This document shows positions 7,153-15,238 of a stretch of DNA of 64,000 nt, piece after piece. Every line of letters begins with the position of its first letter. Position 1 is the stretch's first letter. The position numbers and the translations under genes are program-made. Location: NCBI RefSeq assembly GCF_001584145.1, contig NZ_CP013232.1, positions 2,666,001-2,730,000 on the forward strand, given 5' to 3'. The DNA is from Collimonas fungivorans (GTDB lineage: Bacteria > Pseudomonadota > Gammaproteobacteria > Burkholderiales > Burkholderiaceae_D). The notes beneath the pieces are model-generated. The model did no database searches. It saw only the letters and a list, made by a program, of their open reading frames with translations, and had not been told where the DNA came from.

Positions 7153-8757
7153 TTGGCAACCACCTATCGTCATCCCGGCATTTACATCGAAGAAGTGCCG
7201 AGCGCCCGCAACATCCAGGGCGCATCGACCTCGACTGCAGCCTTCGTCGGCGTCACCGAGTTCGGCCCGTTCGCGCAACCGACCCTGATCACCAGCTGGA
7301 ACGCCTACCAGCGCCAGTTCGGCGGACTGGTCTGGTTCGGCATGGTGTCCTGGGCAGTGTTCGAATTCTTCAACGAGGGCGGCACCGCCTGCTACGTGGT
7401 GCGGGCCGTCGATAGCAAAGGCAACGGCAAGGCAGCTACCGGATCGGCCAGCGGCATCAAGATGACCGCGGTCACACCCGGCACCTGGGCCAATATCCTG
7501 AATTTTGCGGTCAGCAACGCCAGCGGTCCTGACAGCGCGGTTTCCCTGGTATTCAATCTGAGCGTGGTGGTCGATCCGGCGGCGCTCAAGGCCCTGCCTG
7601 CAGGGTCGTCCGGCGCCACCTTGCAAGCCTATGTGGCGCAGAACAACCTGCAGCCGACCGCGATCGGCGGCAAGGCGTATTACGTGCTCGAGTCGTTCAA
7701 CGGCTACACCGCAGCCAGCATGGGCGCAGGCGGCGCACTGGCGAACGCGGTCAACACTACCTCGATGTTTGTGCGGGCGGAGACCAGCGGCACCACGCGC
7801 CCGCCCAACAGCGGCAAGAGCGCGACGCCGCTGGCAGGGGGCGCCGCCGCCACCTGGGATTTCGAGAGCGCCACCACTACGCTCAGCACGGTGCAAGGCA
7901 TCAGCCTGCTGGCCATCCCGGATACGGTCAACGCTGCCGACGCCAGCGGCAATCCGAGCCAGGCCTCGCAAGCTACCAGCATCAACGGCGGGCTGCTGTT
8001 CTGCGAAGCTGCGCAGAACCTGTTCTATGTCAGCGATCCGCCGTTCGGCCTGGATGTCCAGGGCATCGGCAATTTCAAGTCGGGCAGCGCGACCTCGCCG
8101 GCGCTCAATTCCAGCTATGGCGCCATCTACTATCCGTGGGTATGGATCTACAACCCGATCGCCGGCGCCAATGTGCCGATGCCGCCGTCCGGTCCTTCGC
8201 TCGGCCGTTACGCCTATACCGACAACAATGTCGGTGTCTGGAAATCGCCGGCCGGGGTCAACGATGGCGCGCTGCTAAGCGTGGTGCAGCTGCAGACCCA
8301 GCTCACCGATTCGGACCAGGACATCCTGAATCCGAACGGCATCAACGCGGTCCGCAATTTCCTCAATTACGGCAACGTGATCTGGGGCGCCCGCACGCTG
8401 GCTGCGAACGGCAGCGAATGGACTTATGTCAGCGTCAGGCGCCTGTTCATCTATGTCGAGCAAAGCCTGAAGCAGAGCTTGCAATGGGTGGTGTTCGAAC
8501 CCAACGACCAGCAGACCTGGGCCTCGGTGACGCGCGACATCAGTGCTTTCCTGACCACCTTGTGGCAGTCCGGCGGCCTGTTCGGCGCCAGTGCGGCGGA
8601 GGCGTTCTTCGTGACTTGCGACGCTTCGAACAATCCGCCCGAGACACGTTCGCTGGGGCAGCTGTATATCGATGTCGGCCTGGCTCCGGTGTTTCCTGCC
8701 GAGTTCGTCATCATCCGCATGACGCAGAAAATCGCTGGCCCGGATTCCGGTTCATAA
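7153..8757 (+). CDS. Contractile tail sheath protein
   Basis: 534 residues. It begins MATTYRHPGIYIEEVPSARN, the usual N-terminal arm of sheath proteins, and ends with the conserved C-terminal sheath domain (NYGNVIWGARTLA, VSVRRLFIYVEQSLKQ, then QLYIDVGLAPVFPAEFVIIRMTQ). The middle, about residues 110-310, is the variable exposed insertion. It forms the outer cylinder whose contraction drives the tube. The start is TTG at 7153, fixed by AAGAAGGA at 7139-7146 and by the family N-terminus. Only one sheath gene is present, unlike PVC/Afp loci with three. Confidence 0.96.
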   Translation: MATTYRHPGIYIEEVPSARNIQGASTSTAAFVGVTEFGPFAQPTLITSWNAYQRQFGGLVWFGMVSWAVFEFFNEGGTACYVVRAVDSKGNGKAATGSASGIKMTAVTPGTWANILNFAVSNASGPDSAVSLVFNLSVVVDPAALKALPAGSSGATLQAYVAQNNLQPTAIGGKAYYVLESFNGYTAASMGAGGALANAVNTTSMFVRAETSGTTRPPNSGKSATPLAGGAAATWDFESATTTLSTVQGISLLAIPDTVNAADASGNPSQASQATSINGGLLFCEAAQNLFYVSDPPFGLDVQGIGNFKSGSATSPALNSSYGAIYYPWVWIYNPIAGANVPMPPSGPSLGRYAYTDNNVGVWKSPAGVNDGALLSVVQLQTQLTDSDQDILNPNGINAVRNFLNYGNVIWGARTLAANGSEWTYVSVRRLFIYVEQSLKQSLQWVVFEPNDQQTWASVTRDISAFLTTLWQSGGLFGASAAEAFFVTCDASNNPPETRSLGQLYIDVGLAPVFPAEFVIIRMTQKIAGPDSGS

Positions 8758-8815
8758 CGGAAATGGGGAAACGGACCTGCCTCTTTCCAAACCAATTTGA
8801 CTGCGGAGAATCACG

Positions 8816-9262
8816 ATGGCCACACAACTAACCAATCCCTACCGCGGTTTCCGCTTCCAGGTGGAGATCTCGGGCATCCAGGTCGCGGCGTTTTCGGAAG
8901 CCACGATCCCGGACAGCACGGTCGAGACGGTCGAGTACCGGGAGGGCACCGATCCGGTCTACAAACGCTCATTTTCCGGCTTGACCACTTTCGGCAAGCT
9001 GAGCCTGAAAAAAGGCTTGACCGATTCGATGGAACTGTACAACTGGCACCAGCTGGTGGCGTTGCAGGGTTCCACTGCCAAAGGCGCGCAGAAAAACATT
9101 TCGCTGATACTGCTCGACGCCGGCGGCGCGGCCAAGGCGCGCTGGAATGTCATCAACGCCTGGCCCAGCAAGTACGAGAGCACCGGCCTGAACGCCTCGA
9201 GCAGCGACGTGATGGTGGAAACCTTCGAGCTGACCATCGAATACATGACCAGAGTGTCTTAA
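8816..9262 (+). CDS. Inner tail tube protein 1
   Basis: 148 residues of the T4 gp19/Pvc1-type tube family: NPYRGFRFQVEISGIQVAAFSEATIP, YREGTDPVYKRSFSGLTTFGKLSLKKG, and WNVINAWPSKYESTGLNASSSDVMVETFELTIEYM. Hexameric rings stack to form the inner tube inside the sheath. CGGAGAA at 8804-8810 precedes the ATG. A second, divergent tube protein is encoded at 9812. Two tube paralogues are usual in eCIS, one forming most of the tube and another an end or initiator ring. Confidence 0.95.
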   Translation: MATQLTNPYRGFRFQVEISGIQVAAFSEATIPDSTVETVEYREGTDPVYKRSFSGLTTFGKLSLKKGLTDSMELYNWHQLVALQGSTAKGAQKNISLILLDAGGAAKARWNVINAWPSKYESTGLNASSSDVMVETFELTIEYMTRVS

Positions 9263-9277
9263 CCGGGAGCAGCCAGC

Positions 9278-9634
9278 ATGAACGCAATCAGCACCGAAAT
9301 CGAATTTACCCTGCCGCTAGGCTACCGCGACGGCGACGGCAACCTGCACAAGAACGGCGTGATGCGGCTGGCTACCGCCGGCGACGAAATCCTGCCGCTG
9401 AAAGACCACCGGGTGCAGAGCAACCCGGCCTACCTGACCATTATCGTTCTGTCGCGGGTGATTGTGCGGCTGGGCAATCTGGACATGATCAACACCAAGG
9501 TCATCGAAGACCTGTTCGCCGCCGATTTTTCTTACCTGCAGAACCTGTACAACCGCATCAACCAGGTCGACGGCGAAGACAAGGTGGTGCAGATCGAGAG
9601 TTTCGAAGCGGCGGGAAAGCGCGCTTCCCTGTAG
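9278..9634 (+). CDS. Phage-tail-assembly-chaperone-like protein (zero-frame product)
   Basis: 118 residues: FTLPLGYRDGDGNLHKNGVMRLATAGDE, LKDHRVQSNPAYLTIIVLSRVI, and VIEDLFAADFSYLQNLYNRIN. This is the pattern of tail assembly proteins of Mu/P2-type tails (gp41 or E-like). It sits between two tube genes and upstream of the candidate tape measure, the slot of the tail assembly chaperone in phages. Near its end the frame runs over G GGA AAG at 9613-9619 and stops at TAG 9632-9634. A -1 slip there would give a longer fusion, annotated separately. Confidence 0.88.
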   Translation: MNAISTEIEFTLPLGYRDGDGNLHKNGVMRLATAGDEILPLKDHRVQSNPAYLTIIVLSRVIVRLGNLDMINTKVIEDLFAADFSYLQNLYNRINQVDGEDKVVQIESFEAAGKRASL

Positions 9635-9810
9635 CGCCCGACCAGCTGTATGCGGAAATTGCTTTTCTCGCATATCACTTTCACTGGTCGTACGGGGAAA
9701 TCCTGGCAATGGAACACGCAGAGCGCCGTCGCTGGTGCGGGGAGATCAGCAAGATCAACCAGACCATGAACAGCGACGATCGGCACAAAAGCCTAAATTT
9801 GGGAGCATGA
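9278..9810 (+). CDS. Predicted -1 frameshift fusion of tail assembly protein and DUF6760-like domain
   Basis: If ribosomes slip -1 on G GGA AAG at 9613-9619, 114 zero-frame codons (9278-9619) are joined to 63 codons read from 9619 to the TGA at 9808-9810, about 177 residues. The extension contains YAEIAFLAYHFHWSYGEILAMEHAERRRW, the pattern of short DUF6760-like tail proteins. The extension frame has no ATG, GTG or TTG between about 9535 and 9709, and the first ATG (9709) would remove the conserved AYHFHW part, so it lacks a start of its own. This mirrors the G/G-T and E/E+E' chaperones of lambda and P2. Confidence 0.75.
9613..9619 (+). promoter_or_regulatory. Programmed -1 frameshift slippery heptamer GGGAAAG
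   Basis: In the upstream frame the bases read G GGA AAG, the X XXY YYZ form, and the same heptamer as in the lambda G-GT frameshift. It is placed five codons before the zero-frame stop. The flanking GGGAA ... TTCCC (9613-9617 with 9625-9629) could also form a small stem. Confidence 0.75.
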
Positions 9811-9811
9811 C

Positions 9812-10300
9812 ATGGCTACCGGCCGCAATCCATCCGGCGGAATATCGCAGCGTAAATCCGGCCCGCCGGCGAACCCGTTCAAGTCGTACAATTTTTATGT
9901 AGAGGTAGGCGGCATCGTGGTCGGCGGCTTCACCACGGTCGAGGGACTGCAGTCCAAAATCGAAGTCAAGAGCGTGCGCCAGGGTGGCGTCAACGATCTC
10001 GAATACAAGCTTGGCGGGCAGGTGACGTATGTCGACCTGGTGCTGAAGGCGGGCATCACTGCGCTGGATCCGATGTGGCTGTGGTACCAGGCCGCCTTGA
10101 ACGGAAAGATCAAACGCCAGAACGGCTCGATCTACCTGCTGGACGACGAGGGCAATCCCACCGTCAGCTGGAATTTCTACAATGCCTGGCCGATCGAGTG
10201 GCAAGGGCCGAGCCTGGACGCCGGCCAGAACCTGGTGGCCAGCCAGAGCTTTACGCTGGCGCACGAGGGGATCAAGAAAAACAGCGGGAGCGGCGGCTGA
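9812..10300 (+). CDS. Inner tail tube protein 2
   Basis: 162 residues, also of the gp19-type tube family: NPFKSYNFYVEVGGIVVGGFTTVEGLQSKIEV, VRQGGVNDLEYKLGGQVTYVDLVLKAGI, and VSWNFYNAWPIEWQGPSLDA. It has a longer basic N-terminus than the first tube protein. GGGAG at 9801-9805 sets the ATG. The stop overlaps the next start (TGATG). It is likely a specialised ring or the Pvc5-type tube that joins the baseplate. Confidence 0.93.
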   Translation: MATGRNPSGGISQRKSGPPANPFKSYNFYVEVGGIVVGGFTTVEGLQSKIEVKSVRQGGVNDLEYKLGGQVTYVDLVLKAGITALDPMWLWYQAALNGKIKRQNGSIYLLDDEGNPTVSWNFYNAWPIEWQGPSLDAGQNLVASQSFTLAHEGIKKNSGSGG

Positions 10301-11880
10301 TGGCCAGGCGCACGCCAGTTTCTGCGGGGCGGCGAAGCCCGGTCTTGCGCACGGCCTGCGCCAGCGCCGCCATGGATTTCCAGGCTGGTGTTGCTGCCGG
10401 CCGACGCATGGCATGGCCGGAAAATTATCCGGGACTGGACCTGGCGTACCTGCAAATGCAGCGTCCGCCTACCGCAGCAAAGAATACGCAATACATCTCG
10501 CAGCACCATCATTGGCTGCGCCTGGTGCAGCAATACATCCATCCGGCCGTCTTGCGCGAAGTCCGGCAAGAGGTTTTGCAAGGGAGCTTGCAAGGGGTGT
10601 TGCAAGGGGTGTTGCAAGATGCCCAGCGGCAGATCGAGAGTCGTTTCGAAAAACACTATATGCCGCGTTTGCAGCAGGCGTTGTTGCTTGCCGTCCCGGC
10701 AAAAATGCCAGGCAGCGGCAGCCTGCCTGCACCGGCGGGAAAAGCAGGTTCGCAGGCAGCTGGGAAAAACCGCAACATCCTGCAAAGGATGGTGCAGAAT
10801 CACATCCGTCATTTTCGGGACACCCAGGCTGATGCAACACTTGGCCAGGCAGGCGGCATTATTGTCCATCCATTGACGCTGCTGATGCCGCGCGCGCAGA
10901 CAGCACGGCTACAGCAATCGACGCGGCGTCGGGATAACGAAGTCGGCAGCCGGACCTTGATGACAATTGTGACGGCACGTCTCGCCGGTTTCGTCAGGCA
11001 AACCTTGCTGTCGGCGCCAGGGAAGTTGCGGCAGCCCGTCCCGCAGCGGCATAGTGCGCTGCAGTTTGCAAAACAAGCGGCGCCCGCCAGTATTGCTTCA
11101 CGCTCGTCGCAAGCCGGCCATCCTGCCAGCAATTCCTTGTCGTTGAAGTTTCATGCAAAGACAGCGCAGCGCATGACATCCGGGATGCGCCTGCATCAGC
11201 GGCATTTCCACCATCTCGACAGGCGCGATATAGATCAGACGCACGAACAGCATTTCAAAATGCGGAAAACCCCGGCGTTGCCCCGGCGGGAAACAGCGCA
11301 GCGCCGCGCTGTACCGGCGTTGCAGCTGGCAAGCGGAAACCGTAGCCGTGACTTCAGAACCGCCGGCAGCCGGCTCGCCTGGCGTAGCCAGGTGCAGCGC
11401 TGGGCCGGGCGCGCCCAAGGGACGTTTGCTTATGCATATAAATCGACGTTTCCTGCATTGCCGGCAACCGGAGCCGAGACTGGCAGCAAGCGGTTGCAGC
11501 GCCTGACAACGCCTTCCTTGCCGCCGCCAATTGTGGCCGCTGCTCCATCGCCAATGAGCATTCCGGGTGTGGCCGGTCCTGCCGGCAGTGACCAGGTCTC
11601 GCTCCGGCATTACCAGGCGGGGTTCACCGCCGCACTGGCTTACCGGCAGCAGCCGCAAGCCAGGCAAGCAGAAGTGCAGCGGCAACTGGAGCGTATCGAG
11701 CATACGGTGCACACCAAGGTGGTGCGCGAGATCATGCACAACAACCATAACCAGCAGCACATCCGCAGCGTGGTGACAGCGGCGATGCTGTCGCCACAGC
11801 TGGTGCAGGCGCTGGCGCGGCAGGTGCACGCCAGCATAGAGCAGCGCGCCGGCATCGACCGTTACCGCAGGGGGCGCTGA
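10300..11880 (+). CDS. Long Arg/Gln/Ala-rich helical protein, candidate tape measure
   Basis: 526 residues, strongly basic, mostly helical-looking, without signal peptide. I recognise no family. Residues about 90-110 contain a VLQG/SLQG repeat from a 12-base tandem repeat, followed by segments such as RQIESRFEKHYMPRLQQALLL. The C-terminus again looks coiled (LAYRQQPQARQAEVQRQLERIEHTVHTK). It starts as ATGA-type overlap with tube 2 and ends overlapping the LysM gene. In P2-like tails the slot after the frameshifted chaperone and before the hub genes holds the tape measure, and no other gene here fits that role. This is inference from position and shape. Confidence 0.8.
   Translation: MARRTPVSAGRRSPVLRTACASAAMDFQAGVAAGRRMAWPENYPGLDLAYLQMQRPPTAAKNTQYISQHHHWLRLVQQYIHPAVLREVRQEVLQGSLQGVLQGVLQDAQRQIESRFEKHYMPRLQQALLLAVPAKMPGSGSLPAPAGKAGSQAAGKNRNILQRMVQNHIRHFRDTQADATLGQAGGIIVHPLTLLMPRAQTARLQQSTRRRDNEVGSRTLMTIVTARLAGFVRQTLLSAPGKLRQPVPQRHSALQFAKQAAPASIASRSSQAGHPASNSLSLKFHAKTAQRMTSGMRLHQRHFHHLDRRDIDQTHEQHFKMRKTPALPRRETAQRRAVPALQLASGNRSRDFRTAGSRLAWRSQVQRWAGRAQGTFAYAYKSTFPALPATGAETGSKRLQRLTTPSLPPPIVAAAPSPMSIPGVAGPAGSDQVSLRHYQAGFTAALAYRQQPQARQAEVQRQLERIEHTVHTKVVREIMHNNHNQQHIRSVVTAAMLSPQLVQALARQVHASIEQRAGIDRYRRGR
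10576..10623 (+). repeat. Four 12-base tandem repeats inside the candidate tape measure
   Basis: Units begin at 10576, 10588, 10600 and 10612, with core TTGCAAGGGGTG; units 2 and 3 are identical. They encode L-Q-G-V/S tetrapeptides. Gain or loss of a unit would keep the frame. Confidence 0.85.
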
Positions 11881-12527
11881 TGCTGGAAATGGCCAAGATC
11901 GTGGTACAGCAGACCCAGGAAGAAATTCCCGTCATGTACAACCCGACCGAACTGTCCCTGAACAAGACGGTAGTGCTGCTGGGGCAAGGTTCGAACATCC
12001 AGTTCCAGCGGGTTGACGACGACGACTTGACGGTTTCGCTGTTTTTCGATACCTACGAGCAGCAGACCGATGTACGCGCCAAGACCAACAAGATCGTTGC
12101 GCTGACCCAGCCGACAGTCGGCAACGCCGAACGGCGCGAGCCGCCGGTGGTGGTGTTCACCTGGGCCGGCCCGCTGTTCGTCGGCATGATCAGCAAGCTC
12201 GACCAGAAATTCACCATGTTCCTCAGCTCCGGCATACCGGTGCGGGCGGAGCTGTCAGTCACTTTCAAATCCGTGCTGACCAAGGAAGAGGACCAGCGCG
12301 CGCAAGGAAAATTCAATTGCCGCCAGCTGTGGCGCGTCAAGGAAAACGACCGCCTGTACCTGATTGCGCAGCAGGCCCTGGGCGACGCCAGCCAGTGGCG
12401 CCTGATCGCGGAAGGCAACAATATCTACGATCCGCTGAATTTCCCCGGCCGCCAAGACATCGGACGCATGCTGGTGATCATCGATGTCCACGACGAAACG
12501 TACAACAACGGGGGCGGCAATGCCTAG
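11880..12527 (+). CDS. Pvc7-like CIS tube/baseplate protein with LysM
   Basis: 215 residues. The N-terminal part (MYNPTELSLNKTVVLLGQGS, LTVSLFFDTYEQQTDVRAKT, PPVVVFTWAGPLFVGMISKLDQKFTMF) is the CIS tube-protein domain, and the C-terminal 50 or so residues (RVKENDRLYLIAQQALGDASQWRLIAEGNNIYDP) are a LysM-type fold. In PVC and Afp the homologue joins the tube to the spike hub. The start ATG 11880 overlaps the upstream stop, and the next gene starts inside its last codons. Confidence 0.9.
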   Translation: MLEMAKIVVQQTQEEIPVMYNPTELSLNKTVVLLGQGSNIQFQRVDDDDLTVSLFFDTYEQQTDVRAKTNKIVALTQPTVGNAERREPPVVVFTWAGPLFVGMISKLDQKFTMFLSSGIPVRAELSVTFKSVLTKEEDQRAQGKFNCRQLWRVKENDRLYLIAQQALGDASQWRLIAEGNNIYDPLNFPGRQDIGRMLVIIDVHDETYNNGGGNA

Positions 12528-13563
12528 CGTCCAGACCGGCGGTTTCCGCATATTAAAGAACCGCAGCGCCTTGCCGACTTCGGTGATCGCGGCGATCCAG
12601 AGCGTGCGCGTGGAAGACGAGATAAACATCCCCACCATGTTCAGTTTTACCTTGAATATCGTCTCATCCGGCGGCGCCTGGCAGGACGTCAACCTGGATA
12701 TCTTCAAGCCGGGCGACGAAATCACGGTATTCCTCGGCCTCGACAGCCTGCAGCAGATGGTCAGCGCGGAAATCACGGCGATCGAACCGCATTTCAGCGA
12801 TTACTCTACCGCCACCATCCGCGGATTCGACCGCATGTATTGGCTGAAATTCGGCACCCGCACCAGGACCTACCTCAACCTGGACGACAATGAAATCGTT
12901 TCACAGGTAGCGCGCGCAGCCGGCCTGACCGTGAAATTGCCCGGCAGTCCGGCCATGGTCAACGACTATGTGTTGCAAAACAATTCCTCCGACTACGATT
13001 TCCTGATGCGCCGTTGTGCGCAGCTCAACTACGAGTTGCTGATGGACGATACCACCCTGGTGTTCCGGCCGTCGGCAGAGGGCGAGAGCCCGGTCAAGAC
13101 CATGAACTATCCAACGGATATCAGCGACCTCAAGCTCAGCCTGAAATTGCCGACCATGGGCAAACAAGTCACGGTGAAGGGATACGACATCACATCGAAC
13201 AAGGTGCTGACGGCGGTGGCGTCTTCCGGCAGTTCGCAGGACAAGATGGGCGGCAAGGAAAGCGGCTACCAGCTGGCGCAGGCTTTTCCGGATTCGGACA
13301 TCCAGCTGGAGCGGCCCGACCTCAGCACGCCGGAAGCCCTGCAGGCAATCGCCAACGCCCAATACAAGCGCAACCTGAACCAGTTCATCGAGGGCAGCAC
13401 CAGCGTGCTGGGCGATCCGGACATGGTGGCGGGCGTCAACGTCAAGCTGAGCGGCCTGAGCCAGCGTTTCAACGGCATTTATTACATCACTTCCAGCGTC
13501 CACAGCTATGACGTCAATGAAGGCTACCAGACTGAATTCAAACTTAGAAGGACAGGCGTATGA
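12520..13563 (+). CDS. Hub protein, phage late control D / VgrG-N like (Pvc8-type)
   Basis: 347 residues from ATG 12520. It has the gpD/VgrG beta-barrel pattern: ALPTSVIAAIQSVRVEDEINIPTMFSFTL, GDEITVFLGLDSLQQMVSAEITAIEPHFS, and NSSDYDFLMRRCAQLNYELLMDDTTLVFRP. It forms the trimeric hub below the tube. The upstream in-frame GTG at 12484 is rejected because it lies deep in the LysM gene. The C-terminal YYITSSVHSYDVNEGYQTEFKLRR is typical of the family. Its end overlaps the spike gene by ATGA. Confidence 0.93.
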   Translation: MPSVQTGGFRILKNRSALPTSVIAAIQSVRVEDEINIPTMFSFTLNIVSSGGAWQDVNLDIFKPGDEITVFLGLDSLQQMVSAEITAIEPHFSDYSTATIRGFDRMYWLKFGTRTRTYLNLDDNEIVSQVARAAGLTVKLPGSPAMVNDYVLQNNSSDYDFLMRRCAQLNYELLMDDTTLVFRPSAEGESPVKTMNYPTDISDLKLSLKLPTMGKQVTVKGYDITSNKVLTAVASSGSSQDKMGGKESGYQLAQAFPDSDIQLERPDLSTPEALQAIANAQYKRNLNQFIEGSTSVLGDPDMVAGVNVKLSGLSQRFNGIYYITSSVHSYDVNEGYQTEFKLRRTGV

Positions 13564-14180
13564 ATCCAGACGAAGGATTTTCCTCGGGCAGCATGACGCT
13601 GGGCGTGACCTTGGGTACGGTCAGCGATACCAAGGACGATAAAGGGTGGGGCCGGGTCAAGGTCAATTTCGTCCTGAAGGGACAGGAAATCGAATCCGGC
13701 TGGCTGCAAGTCATGAGTTTTTTCGCCGGTCCCGGCTACGGCGCTTTTTTCCTGCCGCAGCCAGGCGATTCGGCGCTGCTGGCGTTTGCCGACGGCGACG
13801 CCAGCCAGGCATACGTGCTGGGTTTCATGTGGAATGGCGTGCAAAAGCCGCCGCTGGAAGTTGCGCAGCAACAGGACGTGCGTGTGATCAAGACCAAGGG
13901 CGGGAAAACCATCACGCTGGATGATTCCGAAAAGGAAAACATCACCATTGCCGACAGCAAGAATAACCGCATCGTGATCGATACCGCCAACAACAAGATA
14001 TCCATCAGCAGCGAAGGCGATTTCGCCATCAGCGCCAAGGGCACGCTGACCATCAGCGGGGCGCAGGTGGTGGTGCAGAACACTGCCGGCAGCGTCAAGG
14101 CGGATTTGTCGAGCTCCGCCATGCAATTGCAGGGCGGGCAGAGCATCAAGCTGTCGGCCGCCATGATCGACTTGAATTAG
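13560..14180 (+). CDS. Baseplate spike protein, gpV/VgrG OB-fold
   Basis: 206 residues. Residues 10-95 form the OB-fold of gpV-type spikes (GVTLGTVSDTKDDKGWGRVKVNF, ESGWLQVMSFFAGPGYGAFFLPQPGDSALLAFADGD). Residues 110-200 are a repetitive beta-helix (KTITLDDSEKENITIADSKNNRIVIDT ... AKGTLTISGAQVVVQ) that forms the needle. It should trimerise below the hub and carry the PAAR tip encoded next. It is coupled to the hub gene by ATGA. Confidence 0.94.
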   Translation: MNPDEGFSSGSMTLGVTLGTVSDTKDDKGWGRVKVNFVLKGQEIESGWLQVMSFFAGPGYGAFFLPQPGDSALLAFADGDASQAYVLGFMWNGVQKPPLEVAQQQDVRVIKTKGGKTITLDDSEKENITIADSKNNRIVIDTANNKISISSEGDFAISAKGTLTISGAQVVVQNTAGSVKADLSSSAMQLQGGQSIKLSAAMIDLN

Positions 14181-14188
14181 GAGGAAAC

Positions 14189-14602
14189 ATGGCACAAGGC
14201 GCCGCCAAGCAGGGCGACAGCATCGTCAACGCGGCCGATATCCATATCGTGCTGGTGCCGAGCCCGGGCGGGCCGGTGCCGACGCCGCAGCCGTTTCCGT
14301 TCAACGGCAAGATCACGCTCAACACCAGCCTGAATGTGCGCATCAACAGCCGGCCGGCGGCGACCGTGGGTTCGATGGCGCAAAACCTGCCGCCGCATAT
14401 TCCTGCCAGCGGCGCCTTCCAGGTCCCACCCACCAACCTGGGTCAGGTGGTGATGGGCAGCATGACGGTGCGTATCAACGGCAAGGCGGCGGCGCGCGCC
14501 GGCGATTTCTGCGAAACCTGCCACGATGTGCCGCCGGCCGGGCCGCAGGGGCCGCCGCCGACGGTGCAGGTGCTGGGCCTGAGCACGGTGAACATAGGAT
14601 GA
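14189..14602 (+). CDS. PAAR-like spike tip protein
   Basis: 137 residues: GDSIVNAADIHIVLVPSPGG, PFNGKITLNTSLNVRINSRPAATVGSMAQ, and GQVVMGSMTVRINGKAAARAGDFCETCHD. Such PAAR-like proteins cap the spike needle, often binding a metal through His/Cys residues (CETCHD here). The Pro-rich C-terminus is short, with no attached toxin domain. AGGAGGAAAC at 14179-14188 is a strong ribosome site. The gp25 gene overlaps its stop. Confidence 0.9.
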   Translation: MAQGAAKQGDSIVNAADIHIVLVPSPGGPVPTPQPFPFNGKITLNTSLNVRINSRPAATVGSMAQNLPPHIPASGAFQVPPTNLGQVVMGSMTVRINGKAAARAGDFCETCHDVPPAGPQGPPPTVQVLGLSTVNIG

Positions 14603-14994
14603 ACAGTCCGGCGGACAGCGATTTCCTAGGCCAGGGCTGGGCCTTCCCGGTGACGGCCAGCGGCGGCAAGGTGCAGATGGCGGCCGGCGCCGACGACATC
14701 CGGCAGGCGCTGCTGATCATCCTGCAAACCGCGCCTGGCGAGCGGGTGATGCTGCCGGCCTTTGGCTGTCGCATCAACGAACTGGTGTTCGCGGCCGGCA
14801 ACGCCACCGCTGTCAGCCTGGCGCAGCTGTATGTGAAGCAGGCGCTGGACCGCTGGGAACCTCGCATCCAGACCTTGCAGGTGAACGTGACGATTACGCC
14901 GCAGCAGCCGAACTGCCTGCAGATCGCGGTCGATTACCTGATCCGCGACCGCAACCAGCCGGCCAACCTGGTGTTTCCTTTTTATCTTAAATAA
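14599..14994 (+). CDS. gp25/GpW-type baseplate wedge protein (Pvc9-type)
   Basis: 131 residues of the GPW/gp25 family: DFLGQGWAFPVTASGGKVQMAAGADDIRQALLIILQTAPGERVMLPAFGCRINELVF. The family signature R-x-M-x-P-x-F-G-C is present. It links sheath and wedge. The start ATG 14599 overlaps the PAAR stop as ATGA. Confidence 0.95.
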   Translation: MNSPADSDFLGQGWAFPVTASGGKVQMAAGADDIRQALLIILQTAPGERVMLPAFGCRINELVFAAGNATAVSLAQLYVKQALDRWEPRIQTLQVNVTITPQQPNCLQIAVDYLIRDRNQPANLVFPFYLK

Positions 14995-15008
14995 ACCCGG
15001 AGCAAAGC

Positions 15009-15227
15009 ATGAACCGTGAAGTCATCGAAGCCAGAATCAGAGAACTGAAAGACAATTACCAGGCTGGACAAGCGCAACTGCGCAGCCTCGAAGCGCAGCA
15101 AAAGGATTTGCAGCAAACCCTGCTCAGGATCAGCGGCGCGATCCAGGTGCTGCAAGAGCTGATCGACGTGCCGTTGCAGGCCGAGGGGCCGGATACCCAG
15201 GCTAACGTCATGCATTTCGCCAGGTAA
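15009..15227 (+). CDS. Short coiled-coil protein of the baseplate region
   Basis: 72 residues, nearly all helical, with a heptad-like stretch from residue 5 to 52 (EARIRELKDNYQAGQAQLRSLEAQQ ...). CCCGGAGC lies ahead of ATG 15009. It lies between gp25 and the large wedge gene, with only short gaps, so it is part of the baseplate operon. Small coiled-coil proteins at this position may act as assembly aids or as wedge bundling helices; this is inference. Confidence 0.8.
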   Translation: MNREVIEARIRELKDNYQAGQAQLRSLEAQQKDLQQTLLRISGAIQVLQELIDVPLQAEGPDTQANVMHFAR

Positions 15228-15238
15228 TCCGCGACGCC

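Noticed and set aside
9709..9810. A separate 33-residue gene starting at the internal ATG 9709
   Set aside because: It would lose the conserved AYHFHWSYGEIL part, and the upstream part of that frame has no start, which fits frameshifting better.
10576..10623. Short CRISPR-like tandem repeat
   Set aside because: The units are 12 bases, directly abutting without spacers, and in frame within a protein-coding gene.
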